DNA of 64,000 bases from Sphingomonas sp. Root720 (GTDB taxonomy: Bacteria > Pseudomonadota > Alphaproteobacteria > Sphingomonadales > Sphingomonadaceae). Every line of letters starts with the position of its first letter. Position 1 is the stretch's first letter. The notes beneath the pieces were generated by a model that worked only from the letters and a program-made list of their open reading frames with translations, was not told the DNA's origin and made no database searches. Made by a program: the position numbers and the translations under genes. Shown here in pieces: positions 42,569-51,192 of this stretch. Location: the NCBI RefSeq assembly GCF_001428605.1, contig NZ_LMID01000010.1:661195-725194 (forward strand), written 5' to 3'.

Positions 42569-42623
42569 CGCCCTCTCCTTATCCCGCCTCTGTGGGCAAG
42601 CCAGAGACAAAACTAGCAGCCGC

Positions 42624-42650
42624 TATCTAACCAGGCAATCGCTTGTTTGG
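42624..42650 (-). promoter_or_regulatory. Shared operator, copy e (alcohol dehydrogenase unit)
   Basis: AACCAGGCAATCGCTTG (plus strand, 42629-42645) abuts TAGATA (minus strand, 42629-42624), a probable -10 box for the leftward gene. A -35 near TTCACC (42654-42649) has a long 19-bp spacer. Confidence 0.55.
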
Positions 42651-42809
42651 TGAAGATCTCTGTGAAGGAGGCTCACTATCGGCGGTGCATCGGGTTGCTC
42701 CAGAACCGTCCCTGACGCGGCTAATGCTGAGTTTCCGTGGCCCGGCTGAAAGCTTCATGGCGAAGAAAAACGGAACGCTCCGCCCGAGCGCAACCGATCA
42801 GGCACGACT

Positions 42810-42852
42810 AACCAACCGAGCGATTGACAGGTTGTTTGTTCATATTTATCTT
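42810..42852 (+). promoter_or_regulatory. Promoter and shared operator, copy f (MFS transporter 2)
   Basis: TTGACA at 42824-42829 and TATCTT at 42847-42852 are 17 bp apart. The operator copy AACCAACCGAGCGATTG (42810-42826) overlaps the -35 box. Confidence 0.6.
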
Positions 42853-42914
42853 CGCTCGGACACATATAGGAACGATACCGCCGCCAAGGCGATACGGAAC
42901 GGGAGAGGCAGGCT

Positions 42915-44171
42915 GTGATCAGCCAAAGTGCCAGCTTGGGCGAATATGTCGCCCTGGGCGCAGGCCCCATGGCGCGCATCCGCCGGATGCTGGCCATCTT
43001 CGTGATGATCTCGGGCGGCTGCTTCACCGGGCTGATGACCACCGCGCTGTCGCCGAGCATGGTCGCGATCAAATCCCATTTCGGCCACGACGCCTCGGCC
43101 GCGCTGGTCGCGCAGCTCGTCATTACCACGGCCAGCCTCGGCGTCGTGGTCGGCGGCCCCATCTCCGGCTGGCTGATCGAGCGCGCCGGTATCCGCCGGG
43201 TCCTGCTGACGGCGCTCCCGCTCTACGGGGTGCTCGGTTCGGCCGGGCTGTTCCTCGAAAACGCCACCGCGCTGTTCGCCGCGCGCTTCGGCCTGGGCTT
43301 CTGTGCCGCGACGATCTTCACCGCCTGCGTCACCCTGCTCGGCGATAGCCTGGTCGGCGGCGGCCGGGCGCGGGCGCTCGGCTTCAAGACGACGGTCGCC
43401 GCGGGCTTCGCGGTGCTGTCGGTGATGATGTCGGCCCGGATCGCCGAGGTCGCGGGCTGGCGCACCCCCTTCGCGCTCTACGGCGTGGTCGCGCTGGTGA
43501 TGCTGTGCATCGTCCTGTTCGCGGTCGAAGCCACGCCGCGCGACCGCGAGCGCCCCACCACGGCCGCGCCGACGAACATGGCGGTGCTCATCCTCTGGCC
43601 GGTCTATGCCGTGGTGCTGGCGATCTCGACGATCACCATCCTCAACCAGACGCAGGTACCGCTGCTGCTGGCATCCGACCATGACGTACCGCCGACCACC
43701 ATCGCCTGGGTGATCACCGTCGGGACGCTGGCCTACACGATCGGATCGCTGTTCTACGGCAGCCTCCAGGTGCGGCTGGGCGCGCGCCGGATGTTCGCGC
43801 TGAACCTGGCGCTGATCGGGTCGGGCGTCACCATCCTCGGGCTCTCGCACATGCTCGCGCTATCGGCGTTCGGCTGCATCCTGCTGGGCACCGGCGGCGG
43901 GCTGATGCAGCCCTATATGCTCAACATCCTGCTCGACCGCGCCGCGCCCGAAGCGCGCGGCCGGGCGATCGGGCTGCTCTCGCCGGCGATCAACATGGGC
44001 CAGTTCCTGAGCCCGCTGCTCTTCTTCCTGCTGTTCACCAACCTGGGCGGCCATGGCGCCTTCCTGGCGATCGGCACCACGCTGTTCCTGTCGGCGCTGA
44101 TCGGCCTGCGCACGGGCGTGCCGGCGGTCCGCGCCAGGACCGCCGCCGGAGGCTCGCAGCCGACCAGTTGA
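42915..44171 (+). CDS. MFS transporter 2
   Basis: This 418-residue inner-membrane carrier has about twelve hydrophobic segments, the loop 2-3 signature GGPISGWLIERAGIRRV and DSLVGGGRARALG in the helix 4-5 region. It resembles MFS transporter 1 in length and motif. GGGAGAGGCAGG precedes the GTG start; ATG 42969 is an alternative. It is followed by TonB receptor 2 after 55 bp, so outer- and inner-membrane uptake could be co-expressed. Confidence 0.85.
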   Translation: MISQSASLGEYVALGAGPMARIRRMLAIFVMISGGCFTGLMTTALSPSMVAIKSHFGHDASAALVAQLVITTASLGVVVGGPISGWLIERAGIRRVLLTALPLYGVLGSAGLFLENATALFAARFGLGFCAATIFTACVTLLGDSLVGGGRARALGFKTTVAAGFAVLSVMMSARIAEVAGWRTPFALYGVVALVMLCIVLFAVEATPRDRERPTTAAPTNMAVLILWPVYAVVLAISTITILNQTQVPLLLASDHDVPPTTIAWVITVGTLAYTIGSLFYGSLQVRLGARRMFALNLALIGSGVTILGLSHMLALSAFGCILLGTGGGLMQPYMLNILLDRAAPEARGRAIGLLSPAINMGQFLSPLLFFLLFTNLGGHGAFLAIGTTLFLSALIGLRTGVPAVRARTAAGGSQPTS

Positions 44172-44226
44172 TCCGCCGCGCCCGCGCGCCTGCCAGATTC
44201 CAGAACGACAAAAGTGGAGGGGAAAG

Positions 44227-46506
44227 ATGGTTCAGTTGACGGCACGAACGACATTGCTGGCGGGATGCGCGGCCGCCTGCCTGCTTACCGAGCCCGCATT
44301 CGCGCAGGGCGGCGGCGGTACCCAGCTCGAGGAGATCACCGTCACTGCGCGGCGGCGCGAGGAGATATTGCAGTCGACCCCGGTGTCGGTGTCGGCGCTC
44401 TCCTCGGCGCAGATCGAGCAGCAGCGGGTGCTGACGGTCGACCGGCTGAGTCAGCTCACCCCCAATGTGGCGCTCGCGCCCGCGGGCGGATCGATCGCGG
44501 GGACGGTCGCCTATATCCGCGGCATCGGCAATGCCGATCCGATCCTGGCGATCGACCAGGCGGTCGGCATCTATCTGGACGGCGTCTATATCGCCCGCTC
44601 CAACGCCGGGAATTTCGACCTCGTCGACCTGCAGCGGGTCGAGGTGCTGCGCGGGCCGCAGGGCACGCTGTTCGGCCGCAACACGACCGGCGGCGCGATC
44701 AACCTCGTCACCAAGGCGCCGTCGGCCGAGTTCGGCGCGACCGCGAAGCTCGAATATGCCGAGGGAAACCAGCTGACCGCCCTTGCCAGGATCAACACCG
44801 GCGAGATCGGCGACACCGGCGTCGCGGCGACCGTCAGCTATCAGCGGCGTCAGCGCGACGGCTTCGTCGACAATCCCTATGCGCCCGACAGCAAGGACCC
44901 CGGCTCGCTCGACAGCGACGCGGTCTGGGCTCGCGTCCGCGGCAATTGGGGCGACTTCTCGGCCGACTACGCCTTCGACTACAACCACCAGCAGGGCCGC
45001 CCCGCCGCCTATCAGATCGTCGCGGCGACCCAGACGGTGCGCAACTATTATGGGCGCTCGACCGCGCTGGGCGGCGATCCCTTCTTCGTCCAGTCGGGGC
45101 GGTCGGGCACGGTCCCGCTGGCGCTGCGCAACCCGCAGCGCACCCGCAGCTACGGCCATGCCTTCACCCTGGAATATGATGTCAGCCCGGCGCTGTCGAT
45201 CAAGTCGATCAGCGCCTACCGCAAGATCTTCTCCTATGTGCCGACGATCTTCGTCGCCGCGAACCTGCTCGGCGTCGTGTCGGCGGCGGGCGCGGTCGCG
45301 CATGTCCAGCCGTCGGAAAGCGACCGCTACATCCGGCAGCATCAATATTCGCAGGAGTTCCAGCTGCTAGGGTCGGTCGGCCGGCTCGATTATGTGGCGG
45401 GCTTCTATTATTTCGACGAGCGCGGGCGTGATCAGAACACCAGCTTCTCCACCCGCATCGCGACCGTCGCCAACGTCGGGCTGGTCGGCACCAACGCGAC
45501 CAACCTGACCGACTACAAGATCCACGGCACCTCCTATGCCGGGTTCGGCCAGGCGAGCTACAAGCCGCCGATCCTCGACGACAGGCTCGAGCTCACCGTC
45601 GGACTGCGCTATACGATCGACAAGAAGCGTGCCCGGCAGCTTTCGACGATCGCGCGCAGCGGCGACCGCACCTTCCACAACACCGCCTATAACGTCACCC
45701 TCAACTTCCAGGCGACCGACGAGCTGATGGTCTACGGCCGGATCGGCACCGGCTATCGCTCGGGTGGCTTCAACACCCGCGCCGCGGCGACCGGCAACTT
45801 CCTGTTCGAACCGGAAAAGGCGATGGCCTATGAAGCCGGCATCAAGTCCGAATGGTTCGACCGGCGGCTGCGCTGGAACGGCGCGGTCTTCTACACCGAC
45901 TACAAGGACCTGCAGGTCAACCAGTTCACCGGCATCACCGCAGGCGGCGGATCGGGCTTCACCTCCAACGCCCAGGCGCATTTCCAGGGCTTCGAGGGCG
46001 AGGTGCAGGCGATCCCGGTGCGCGGCCTGACCATCGACGGCAGCATCGGCTACACCAAGGCGGTCTACGACGAGATCTTCTTCCCGAACCCGGCCAACAA
46101 CGTCATCACCAACTACGCCGACCGGTCGCACGTCCCCTATGTGCCCAAATGGACGACGCATGTCGGCGCGCAGTACGAATTTCCGCCGCTGTCGGTGGGC
46201 ACATTGTCGGTCCGGGCGGACTATTCCTGGAACAGCACCCGCTATTTCCACACGATCAACCTGTCGAACGTGAACCCGTTCAACAACCAGGTGCGCGATC
46301 CCGGCCAGAAGCTGATGAGCGCCCGTATCACCCTGGCCGACATCGCGGTCGGGCAGCGGGCCAAGCTCGAGCTGTCGGTCTGGGGCGAGAACCTGCTCGA
46401 CAAGGACATCGTCACGGGCGGCGTCGACTTCGGCGGATCGGGGTTCGGCGTGCAGGTGTTCGGCCAGCCGCGCCGGATAGGGGGCACCGCGCGGATCGTC
46501 TACTGA
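44227..46506 (+). CDS. TonB-dependent outer-membrane receptor 2
   Basis: This 759-residue receptor has a signal peptide ending AFA-QG near residue 26, a TonB box LEEITVTARR, the plug motif VEVLRGPQGTLFGRNTTGG and a beta-barrel, here ending in RIVY rather than Phe. It closely resembles receptor 1, with many shared barrel segments, so the two likely import related compounds. GGAGGGGAAAG precedes the ATG. It is followed by a strong hairpin and then an IclR regulator. Confidence 0.93.
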   Translation: MVQLTARTTLLAGCAAACLLTEPAFAQGGGGTQLEEITVTARRREEILQSTPVSVSALSSAQIEQQRVLTVDRLSQLTPNVALAPAGGSIAGTVAYIRGIGNADPILAIDQAVGIYLDGVYIARSNAGNFDLVDLQRVEVLRGPQGTLFGRNTTGGAINLVTKAPSAEFGATAKLEYAEGNQLTALARINTGEIGDTGVAATVSYQRRQRDGFVDNPYAPDSKDPGSLDSDAVWARVRGNWGDFSADYAFDYNHQQGRPAAYQIVAATQTVRNYYGRSTALGGDPFFVQSGRSGTVPLALRNPQRTRSYGHAFTLEYDVSPALSIKSISAYRKIFSYVPTIFVAANLLGVVSAAGAVAHVQPSESDRYIRQHQYSQEFQLLGSVGRLDYVAGFYYFDERGRDQNTSFSTRIATVANVGLVGTNATNLTDYKIHGTSYAGFGQASYKPPILDDRLELTVGLRYTIDKKRARQLSTIARSGDRTFHNTAYNVTLNFQATDELMVYGRIGTGYRSGGFNTRAAATGNFLFEPEKAMAYEAGIKSEWFDRRLRWNGAVFYTDYKDLQVNQFTGITAGGGSGFTSNAQAHFQGFEGEVQAIPVRGLTIDGSIGYTKAVYDEIFFPNPANNVITNYADRSHVPYVPKWTTHVGAQYEFPPLSVGTLSVRADYSWNSTRYFHTINLSNVNPFNNQVRDPGQKLMSARITLADIAVGQRAKLELSVWGENLLDKDIVTGGVDFGGSGFGVQVFGQPRRIGGTARIVY

Positions 46507-46510
46507 ACCG

Positions 46511-46541
46511 GCCGCCGGCGCCCGTCCGCGGCGCCGGCGGC
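46511..46541 (+). terminator. Strong hairpin after TonB receptor 2
   Basis: GCCGCCGGCGCC and GGCGCCGGCGGC form a twelve-base-pair perfect stem with a seven-base loop, five bases after the receptor stop. No T-run follows. Confidence 0.5.
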
Positions 46542-46655
46542 TCGCCACAGCCCCTGGCACGAATCCTGTGGCCATGTGGCCGCTTCTGTAGGAGAGGAGG
46601 AGCGAATTGCGCCCAGCCGCCCGATCGACCGCCGCCCGACCGTCACGAGAGAAGC

Positions 46656-47480
46656 ATGCCGCCACGTTCCGCCGCCGCCCCCACGCCCCAGATCGCGCCG
46701 CGCGGGTCGGCGACGCTGTCGGTCGCGCGGCTACCGCAGATCCTGGACCTGCTCTCGCGCGCGTCGCCGCACGGTGCCAGCCTCGCCGCGCTGAGCGCGC
46801 AGACCGGCATCCCCAAGAGCAGCCTGCTCAACATCCTGCGCGGGCTGCAGAGCCTCGGCTATCTGACCTCGGTCAACAACGTCTACCATCTCGGCAGCGA
46901 GGCCTATGCGCTCGCCAACCTGATCATCTCGACCCTGCGGTCGGGGCGCCTGCCCGCAATCGCGCGGCCGGCGCTCCAGCGGCTGGCGGACGAGGTGAAC
47001 GAGACGGTAATCCTGGGCGCGATGTCGCAGGACGAGCGCCAGGTCGTCTATGTCGATGCGATCGAGAGCCGTCACGCGGTGCGCGTGTCGGGCATCATCG
47101 GCAACCACAGCCCGCTCTATGCCAGCACCGGTGGCTGGGTGATGCTGGCCTACCTGCCCGACGCCTTCGTCGACTCCTACCTCCGGTCGGTCGAGCGGGT
47201 CCGCCACACCAGCAAGACGCTGACCGGGATCGACGAGCTCAAGGCGATGTACCGCAAGGTCCGCGAGGACGGCGTGTCGATCGCCGTAGGCCAGATGGAC
47301 GAGAGCATCCTGGGCTTCGGCGCGCCGGTCTTCGATGCCGGCGGCGCGATCGCCGGCGTGGTCATCATCTCCTCGGTGGTCAGCCGCGCACTCGATCGAT
47401 CGGACGAGCTGGCCGCTGCGGTCCGCGCGGCGGGCCGCGAGATTTCAGGCCTGCTCGGCTATCAGGCCGCGGCCGTCTAG
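46656..47480 (+). CDS. IclR-family transcriptional regulator
   Basis: This 274-residue regulator has an N-terminal winged helix-turn-helix at about 28-75 (GASLAALSAQTGIPKSSLLN, then LRGLQSLGYLT) and a C-terminal GAF-like effector domain (VYVDAIES, STGGWVMLAYLP). IclR proteins act as ligand-controlled repressors or activators of aromatic and acid catabolism. Direct repeats at 47557-47586, ahead of the next gene, are candidate targets. GAGAGAAGC precedes the ATG. Confidence 0.9.
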   Translation: MPPRSAAAPTPQIAPRGSATLSVARLPQILDLLSRASPHGASLAALSAQTGIPKSSLLNILRGLQSLGYLTSVNNVYHLGSEAYALANLIISTLRSGRLPAIARPALQRLADEVNETVILGAMSQDERQVVYVDAIESRHAVRVSGIIGNHSPLYASTGGWVMLAYLPDAFVDSYLRSVERVRHTSKTLTGIDELKAMYRKVREDGVSIAVGQMDESILGFGAPVFDAGGAIAGVVIISSVVSRALDRSDELAAAVRAAGREISGLLGYQAAAV

Positions 47481-47530
47481 CCACCGATTCCCGCCAGGAC
47501 CGTCGCCCCCGCACCGCGTCACGCGGCGCG

Positions 47531-47586
47531 TTGACGCATGACCGTCGTTCATATTACAGAACAGACAAACATATATCTGAACAATC
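47531..47586 (+). promoter_or_regulatory. Promoter with direct repeats ahead of amidohydrolase 2 (candidate IclR site)
   Basis: TTGACG at 47531-47536 and a -10-like TTACAG at 47554-47559 are 17 bp apart. CAGAACAGAC (47557-47566) and CTGAACAATC (47577-47586) are direct repeats 20 bp apart, two helical turns, overlapping the likely start point. The shared AACCAA-type operator is absent here. Confidence 0.4.
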
Positions 47587-47630
47587 ACGCGCGGCCTTGG
47601 GCTGCGCCGCTCATGTGTGACGGAGAGGCT

Positions 47631-49313
47631 ATGAGATTCGACCTGGTGATCCGCAACGGAACAGTCGTCGACGGCACCGGCGCGCCACGCTTCGGGGCCG
47701 ATGTCGCCATCCGCGACGGCCGCATCGCGGCGATCGGCACGATCGAGGGCGAGGCCGCGCGGACGATCGAGGCGACCGGGATGATCGTCGCCCCGGGCTT
47801 CGTCGATCCGCATACCCATTATGACGCGCAGATGTGCTGGGACCCGCTGCTGACCCCGTCGAGCTGGCACGGCGTGACGACGGTCGTGCTCGGCAATTGC
47901 GGGGTCGGCGTCGCGCCCTGCCGGCCCGAGGACCGCGAGAAGGCGACGTGGGATCTCGTGAACCTGGAAGCGATCCCTTATGAGACGCTCAAGCAGGGGC
48001 TGAGCTGGGACTGGGTGAGCTTCCCCGAATATATGGCCGCCGCCGAGAGGCGCGGTTGCGGGCTCAACCTCGCCTTCCTCGCCCCGCTCGCGCCGCTGCG
48101 CCGCTACGTGCTCGGCGATGCAGCGATGGAGCGCCCCGCCACCCCCGAGGAGGTGGCCCGCATCCGCGCGCTGCTGCGCGAGGCGATGGACCATGGCGCG
48201 GTCGGCTTCTCCTCGACCCAGGCGCCGTCGCATATCGGCTACCAGGGCAAGCCGCTGGCCAGCGTGCCGGCGAGCGCCGACGAGCTGGTCGCCTATGCCC
48301 AGGAACTGGGCGACATCGGCCGGGGATCGATCGAGATGGCGATCGGATCGGTGGCGCCCTGGATGAAGCCGGCCGACTTCGAACTGCTCGACCGCATGCT
48401 CGAGGCGAGCCGCGCGCCGCTGACCTTCCTCGCGCTGATGAAATTCCTCGACAAGCCCGAGGAGCATTTCCGCGCGATGGAACAGGTCGCACCGCTCGTC
48501 GCGCGCGGCGCCCGGCCCCAGATGCATTCGACCAACCTCGTCAGCGACCTGAACCTGCGCGATCCCTTCATGCTGTCGCCGTTCGAATCGCTGCGCGGCG
48601 TGTTCAACCAGCCGCGCGCGGTGCAGGAGGCGATCTATCGCGATCCCGCCTTCCGCCAGGCCTTTCGCGACGAGATCGCCGAGCGCGCCTCGGCCTTCCA
48701 TGGCGACTGGTCGATGGTGTGGGTGATCGCGACCGGCCGCGCCGATCTCGAACCGCTGATCGGCCAGAACCTCGTCGAGATCGGCAAGGCGCGCGGCCAG
48801 GACCCGATCGACGCCTTCTTCGACCTCGCGCTCGAGGACGACCTCGCGACCGAGTTCACCGCGGTCCGCTTCGGCGTGCCCGAGGAGTTCCTCGGCGATC
48901 CGCGCACCCTGATCGGCCTGTCCGACGGCGGCGCGCATGTCGGCATCTTGTGCAATGCCGGCTACACCACCGAGATGCTGGGCGACCTCGTCCGCCAGCG
49001 CGGGCTGCTCAGCCTCGAGACCGCGATCATGCGGCTGACCTCCGACCCCGCCGACTTCTTCGGGCTGTCCGACCGCGGCCGGCTGCAGGCCGGCCTGGCC
49101 GCCGACATCGTGATCTTCGATCCGGAAACGATCGGGTCGGACAGCGCCCGGCCGGTACCGCTCAACGACCTTCCCGGCGGTGGCCGCCGCCTCGTCGTCC
49201 GGGCCGAGGGCGTCCGCCACGTCATCGTCAACGGCGAGAGCCTGTTCGAGGACGGCCGGCACAGCGGCGCCTATCCGGGGCAGGTGCTGCGCCCGGGCCG
49301 CGTCGTCGCGTGA
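47631..49313 (+). CDS. D-aminoacylase-like amidohydrolase 2
   Basis: This 560-residue protein belongs to the same family as amidohydrolase 1: LVIRNGTVVDGTG, His61-x-His63 (DPHTHYD), Cys90 (LGNCGVG), PQMHSTN and LSDGGAH. It would cleave an acyl amide or cyclic amide. GGAGAGGCT directly precedes the ATG at 47631. It is followed after 11 bases by a TauD dioxygenase, repeating the order seen in the leftward operon. Confidence 0.88.
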   Translation: MRFDLVIRNGTVVDGTGAPRFGADVAIRDGRIAAIGTIEGEAARTIEATGMIVAPGFVDPHTHYDAQMCWDPLLTPSSWHGVTTVVLGNCGVGVAPCRPEDREKATWDLVNLEAIPYETLKQGLSWDWVSFPEYMAAAERRGCGLNLAFLAPLAPLRRYVLGDAAMERPATPEEVARIRALLREAMDHGAVGFSSTQAPSHIGYQGKPLASVPASADELVAYAQELGDIGRGSIEMAIGSVAPWMKPADFELLDRMLEASRAPLTFLALMKFLDKPEEHFRAMEQVAPLVARGARPQMHSTNLVSDLNLRDPFMLSPFESLRGVFNQPRAVQEAIYRDPAFRQAFRDEIAERASAFHGDWSMVWVIATGRADLEPLIGQNLVEIGKARGQDPIDAFFDLALEDDLATEFTAVRFGVPEEFLGDPRTLIGLSDGGAHVGILCNAGYTTEMLGDLVRQRGLLSLETAIMRLTSDPADFFGLSDRGRLQAGLAADIVIFDPETIGSDSARPVPLNDLPGGGRRLVVRAEGVRHVIVNGESLFEDGRHSGAYPGQVLRPGRVVA

Positions 49314-49324
49314 GGGCGGACGAC

Positions 49325-50278
49325 ATGCCGCTCGCCATCGAGAAACTGTCCCCGCATGTCGGTGCCCGGATCACCCTCGATCCGGACCGGATCGGCGACC
49401 CCGCGCTGACCAGGGCGCTGCGCGAGGCCTTCGTCGAACATGGCGTGCTGCTGTTCCCGCGGATCGGCACCTCGCCCGACGTGCATGTCGCGCTCAGCCG
49501 CTGCTTCGGCACGCTGCAGGTCCACCCGGTCAACAAGAACCAGGTCGAGGGTTTCCCCGAAGTCGTCGACATGTCCTATACCCCGCCGGAAAATCCCGGA
49601 GACCTGTCCTATCATGCGGTCTACCGGATCGAGGGGCGCGAGCTGGCCGGCTGGCTGCCGTGGCATTTCGATCTGTCCTACATGGCCGAGATCAACCATG
49701 GCAGCATGCTGCGCGCGCTCGAGGTGCCGCCCGAGGGCGGGCGCACCGGCTTCATGGACCGCATCCGCCTCTATGATCTGCTGCCCGACGACCTCAAGCG
49801 TCGGATCGACCGGCTCAGCGTCGTCTATCGCTTCCAGCCCGACATGATGAAGCGCAAATATTGCCGCCCCGCCGACATGGCGCTGGTGGCACCTTCGATG
49901 AAGGCCGGCATGTTCGACGGCGATGTGCTCGATCGCGATTTTCCGCCGGTCGCCCACCCGATGGTCTACACCCAGCGCCAGACCGGGCGGAAGGTGCTCA
50001 ACGTCGCCCCGCTGTTCGCGGTCGGCATCGCCGGCATGGACGGCCCCGAAGGCGACGCGCTGCTCGCCGAGGTGATCGAGCATTGCTGCACCGCCGACTT
50101 CGCCTATTTCCACCGGTGGGAGGAAGGCGACATGATCATCTGGGACAATTGGCGCGCGATGCATTCGGCCGAGGGCGTCCCGCCGCACTATGCGCGGCGG
50201 ATGCAGCGGACCAGCCTGAAGGGCGATTATGGGCTCGGCCGGGTGCTGGGCGGGCGGGAGCGGGGTGGACAGTTCTAG
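49325..50278 (+). CDS. TauD/TfdA family Fe(II)/2-oxoglutarate dioxygenase 2
   Basis: This 317-residue enzyme has His114-x-Asp116 (WHFDLSY) and His280 (RAMHSAEG) as the iron triad, with a following Arg-rich segment for 2-oxoglutarate. It differs clearly from TauD 1 in the substrate region, so the two probably have different substrates. GAGGGCGGACGAC precedes the ATG; a GTG at 49310 that overlaps the previous stop is an alternative start. It lies 11 bp after amidohydrolase 2. Confidence 0.88.
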   Translation: MPLAIEKLSPHVGARITLDPDRIGDPALTRALREAFVEHGVLLFPRIGTSPDVHVALSRCFGTLQVHPVNKNQVEGFPEVVDMSYTPPENPGDLSYHAVYRIEGRELAGWLPWHFDLSYMAEINHGSMLRALEVPPEGGRTGFMDRIRLYDLLPDDLKRRIDRLSVVYRFQPDMMKRKYCRPADMALVAPSMKAGMFDGDVLDRDFPPVAHPMVYTQRQTGRKVLNVAPLFAVGIAGMDGPEGDALLAEVIEHCCTADFAYFHRWEEGDMIIWDNWRAMHSAEGVPPHYARRMQRTSLKGDYGLGRVLGGRERGGQF

Positions 50279-50292
50279 CCGGCATTCAAATT

Positions 50293-50389
50293 CGTCATGC
50301 CAGCGAAGGCTGGCATCCATGTCTGCTTCCTCACTCGATGCCATCTGGCCGATGAGAGACATGGACCCCAGCCTTCGCTGGGGTGACGA
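50293..50389. repeat. REP-like inverted pair, copy 2
   Basis: The left unit CGTCATGCCAGCGAAGGC and the right unit ending TTCGCTGGGGTGACGA are inverted and enclose 39 bases. They lie between the TauD 2 stop and the promoter of the cupin gene. Confidence 0.65.
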
Positions 50390-50408
50390 TCAAAGAAAAT
50401 GCTATCGA

Positions 50409-50436
50409 CTTGAACCAACCAGTCGCTTGCTATAAT
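50409..50436 (+). promoter_or_regulatory. Promoter and shared operator, copy g (cupin unit)
   Basis: A perfect TATAAT at 50431-50436 stands 16 bp after CTTGAA (50409-50414). The operator AACCAACCAGTCGCTTG (50413-50429) fills the spacer, as in copy d. Confidence 0.62.
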
Positions 50437-50468
50437 TCCTTTCTTATAAACCGATGGAGGGGATAGGC

Positions 50469-51176
50469 ATGATCGGAGCGACTCTCGAACAGGCGATGGC
50501 GGCCAATCGCGTCCAGAGCGACGGCGTCGCCAGCGCGACCGACGTCATCGGCCGCCGCCAGGTCGACAATGACGATCCGCAGGCCTTCCTCGTCCGCGCC
50601 GGTGCCGGCCATGTCATCCCCGGCCACTTCCACGCGGTCGACCAGTTCCAGATCTTCGTCGAGGGCAGCGCCAAGCTGGGCCGCTTCGACCTGCATCCCG
50701 GATCGATCCATTATACCGACGCCTATACCAGCTACGGCCCGATCATCGCGACCGAGGAGGGCTACGGCTATTTCACGCTGCGGCCGGTATCGACCACCAG
50801 CTATCACCAGATGCCGGGCGAGGCGAAGCTGCTGAAGGAAGTGCGCCACAGCAGCGGCTCGCAGCGGCGCATGCTGATGGGCGAGGTCGCCGAGGCGCCC
50901 GAAGCGCAGCCCGGTATCGCACCGATCTTCACCCAGCCCGACGGGGTGGGCGCCTATCGCCTCTCCGCCGACGCCGGCCAGGCGCTCGCCTTCCCCGAGG
51001 AGGCGAGCCACGGCCGTTTCCTGCTGATCGTCGGCGGCGGCGCGACGGTCGACGGCCAGGCCTATGGTCCGAAATCCTGCCTGTGGGCCGACGATGGCGA
51101 GGCCTTCGCCCCCGTCATCGCGGGCGAGGACGGGGTCGTCGCGGTGCTTGCGGCGTTTGGCAGCCAGGCAGGCTGA
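50469..51176 (+). CDS. Cupin-fold protein of unknown function
   Basis: This 235-residue protein has a cupin motif GHFHAVDQFQIFVEGSAKLG at about 45-64 and a later small barrel. It is not homologous by eye to the 160-residue cupin near HyuB, except for the fold. GGAGGGGATAGGC precedes the ATG. It has its own operator-containing promoter and is followed by an alpha/beta hydrolase. A dioxygenase, isomerase or sensor role is possible. Confidence 0.7.
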   Translation: MIGATLEQAMAANRVQSDGVASATDVIGRRQVDNDDPQAFLVRAGAGHVIPGHFHAVDQFQIFVEGSAKLGRFDLHPGSIHYTDAYTSYGPIIATEEGYGYFTLRPVSTTSYHQMPGEAKLLKEVRHSSGSQRRMLMGEVAEAPEAQPGIAPIFTQPDGVGAYRLSADAGQALAFPEEASHGRFLLIVGGGATVDGQAYGPKSCLWADDGEAFAPVIAGEDGVVAVLAAFGSQAG

Positions 51177-51192
51177 TCCCGGTTCACAGGAT

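Larger units (their letters stand above)
42569..42914. other. 346-bp divergent regulatory gap
   Basis: No gene of note is seen here. The gap holds two copies of the shared operator, one facing each flanking gene. A short open frame at 42643-42918 has no ribosome-binding site, crosses both promoters and is not annotated. Confidence 0.6.

Noticed and set aside
42643-42918. Small open frame between the alcohol dehydrogenase and MFS genes
   Set aside because: No ribosome-binding site, no family motif, and it runs across two operator-containing promoters.
44035-45345. 436-codon open frame on the minus strand opposite TonB receptor 2
   Set aside because: It mirrors conserved receptor sequence and repeats the antisense composition seen opposite receptor 1.
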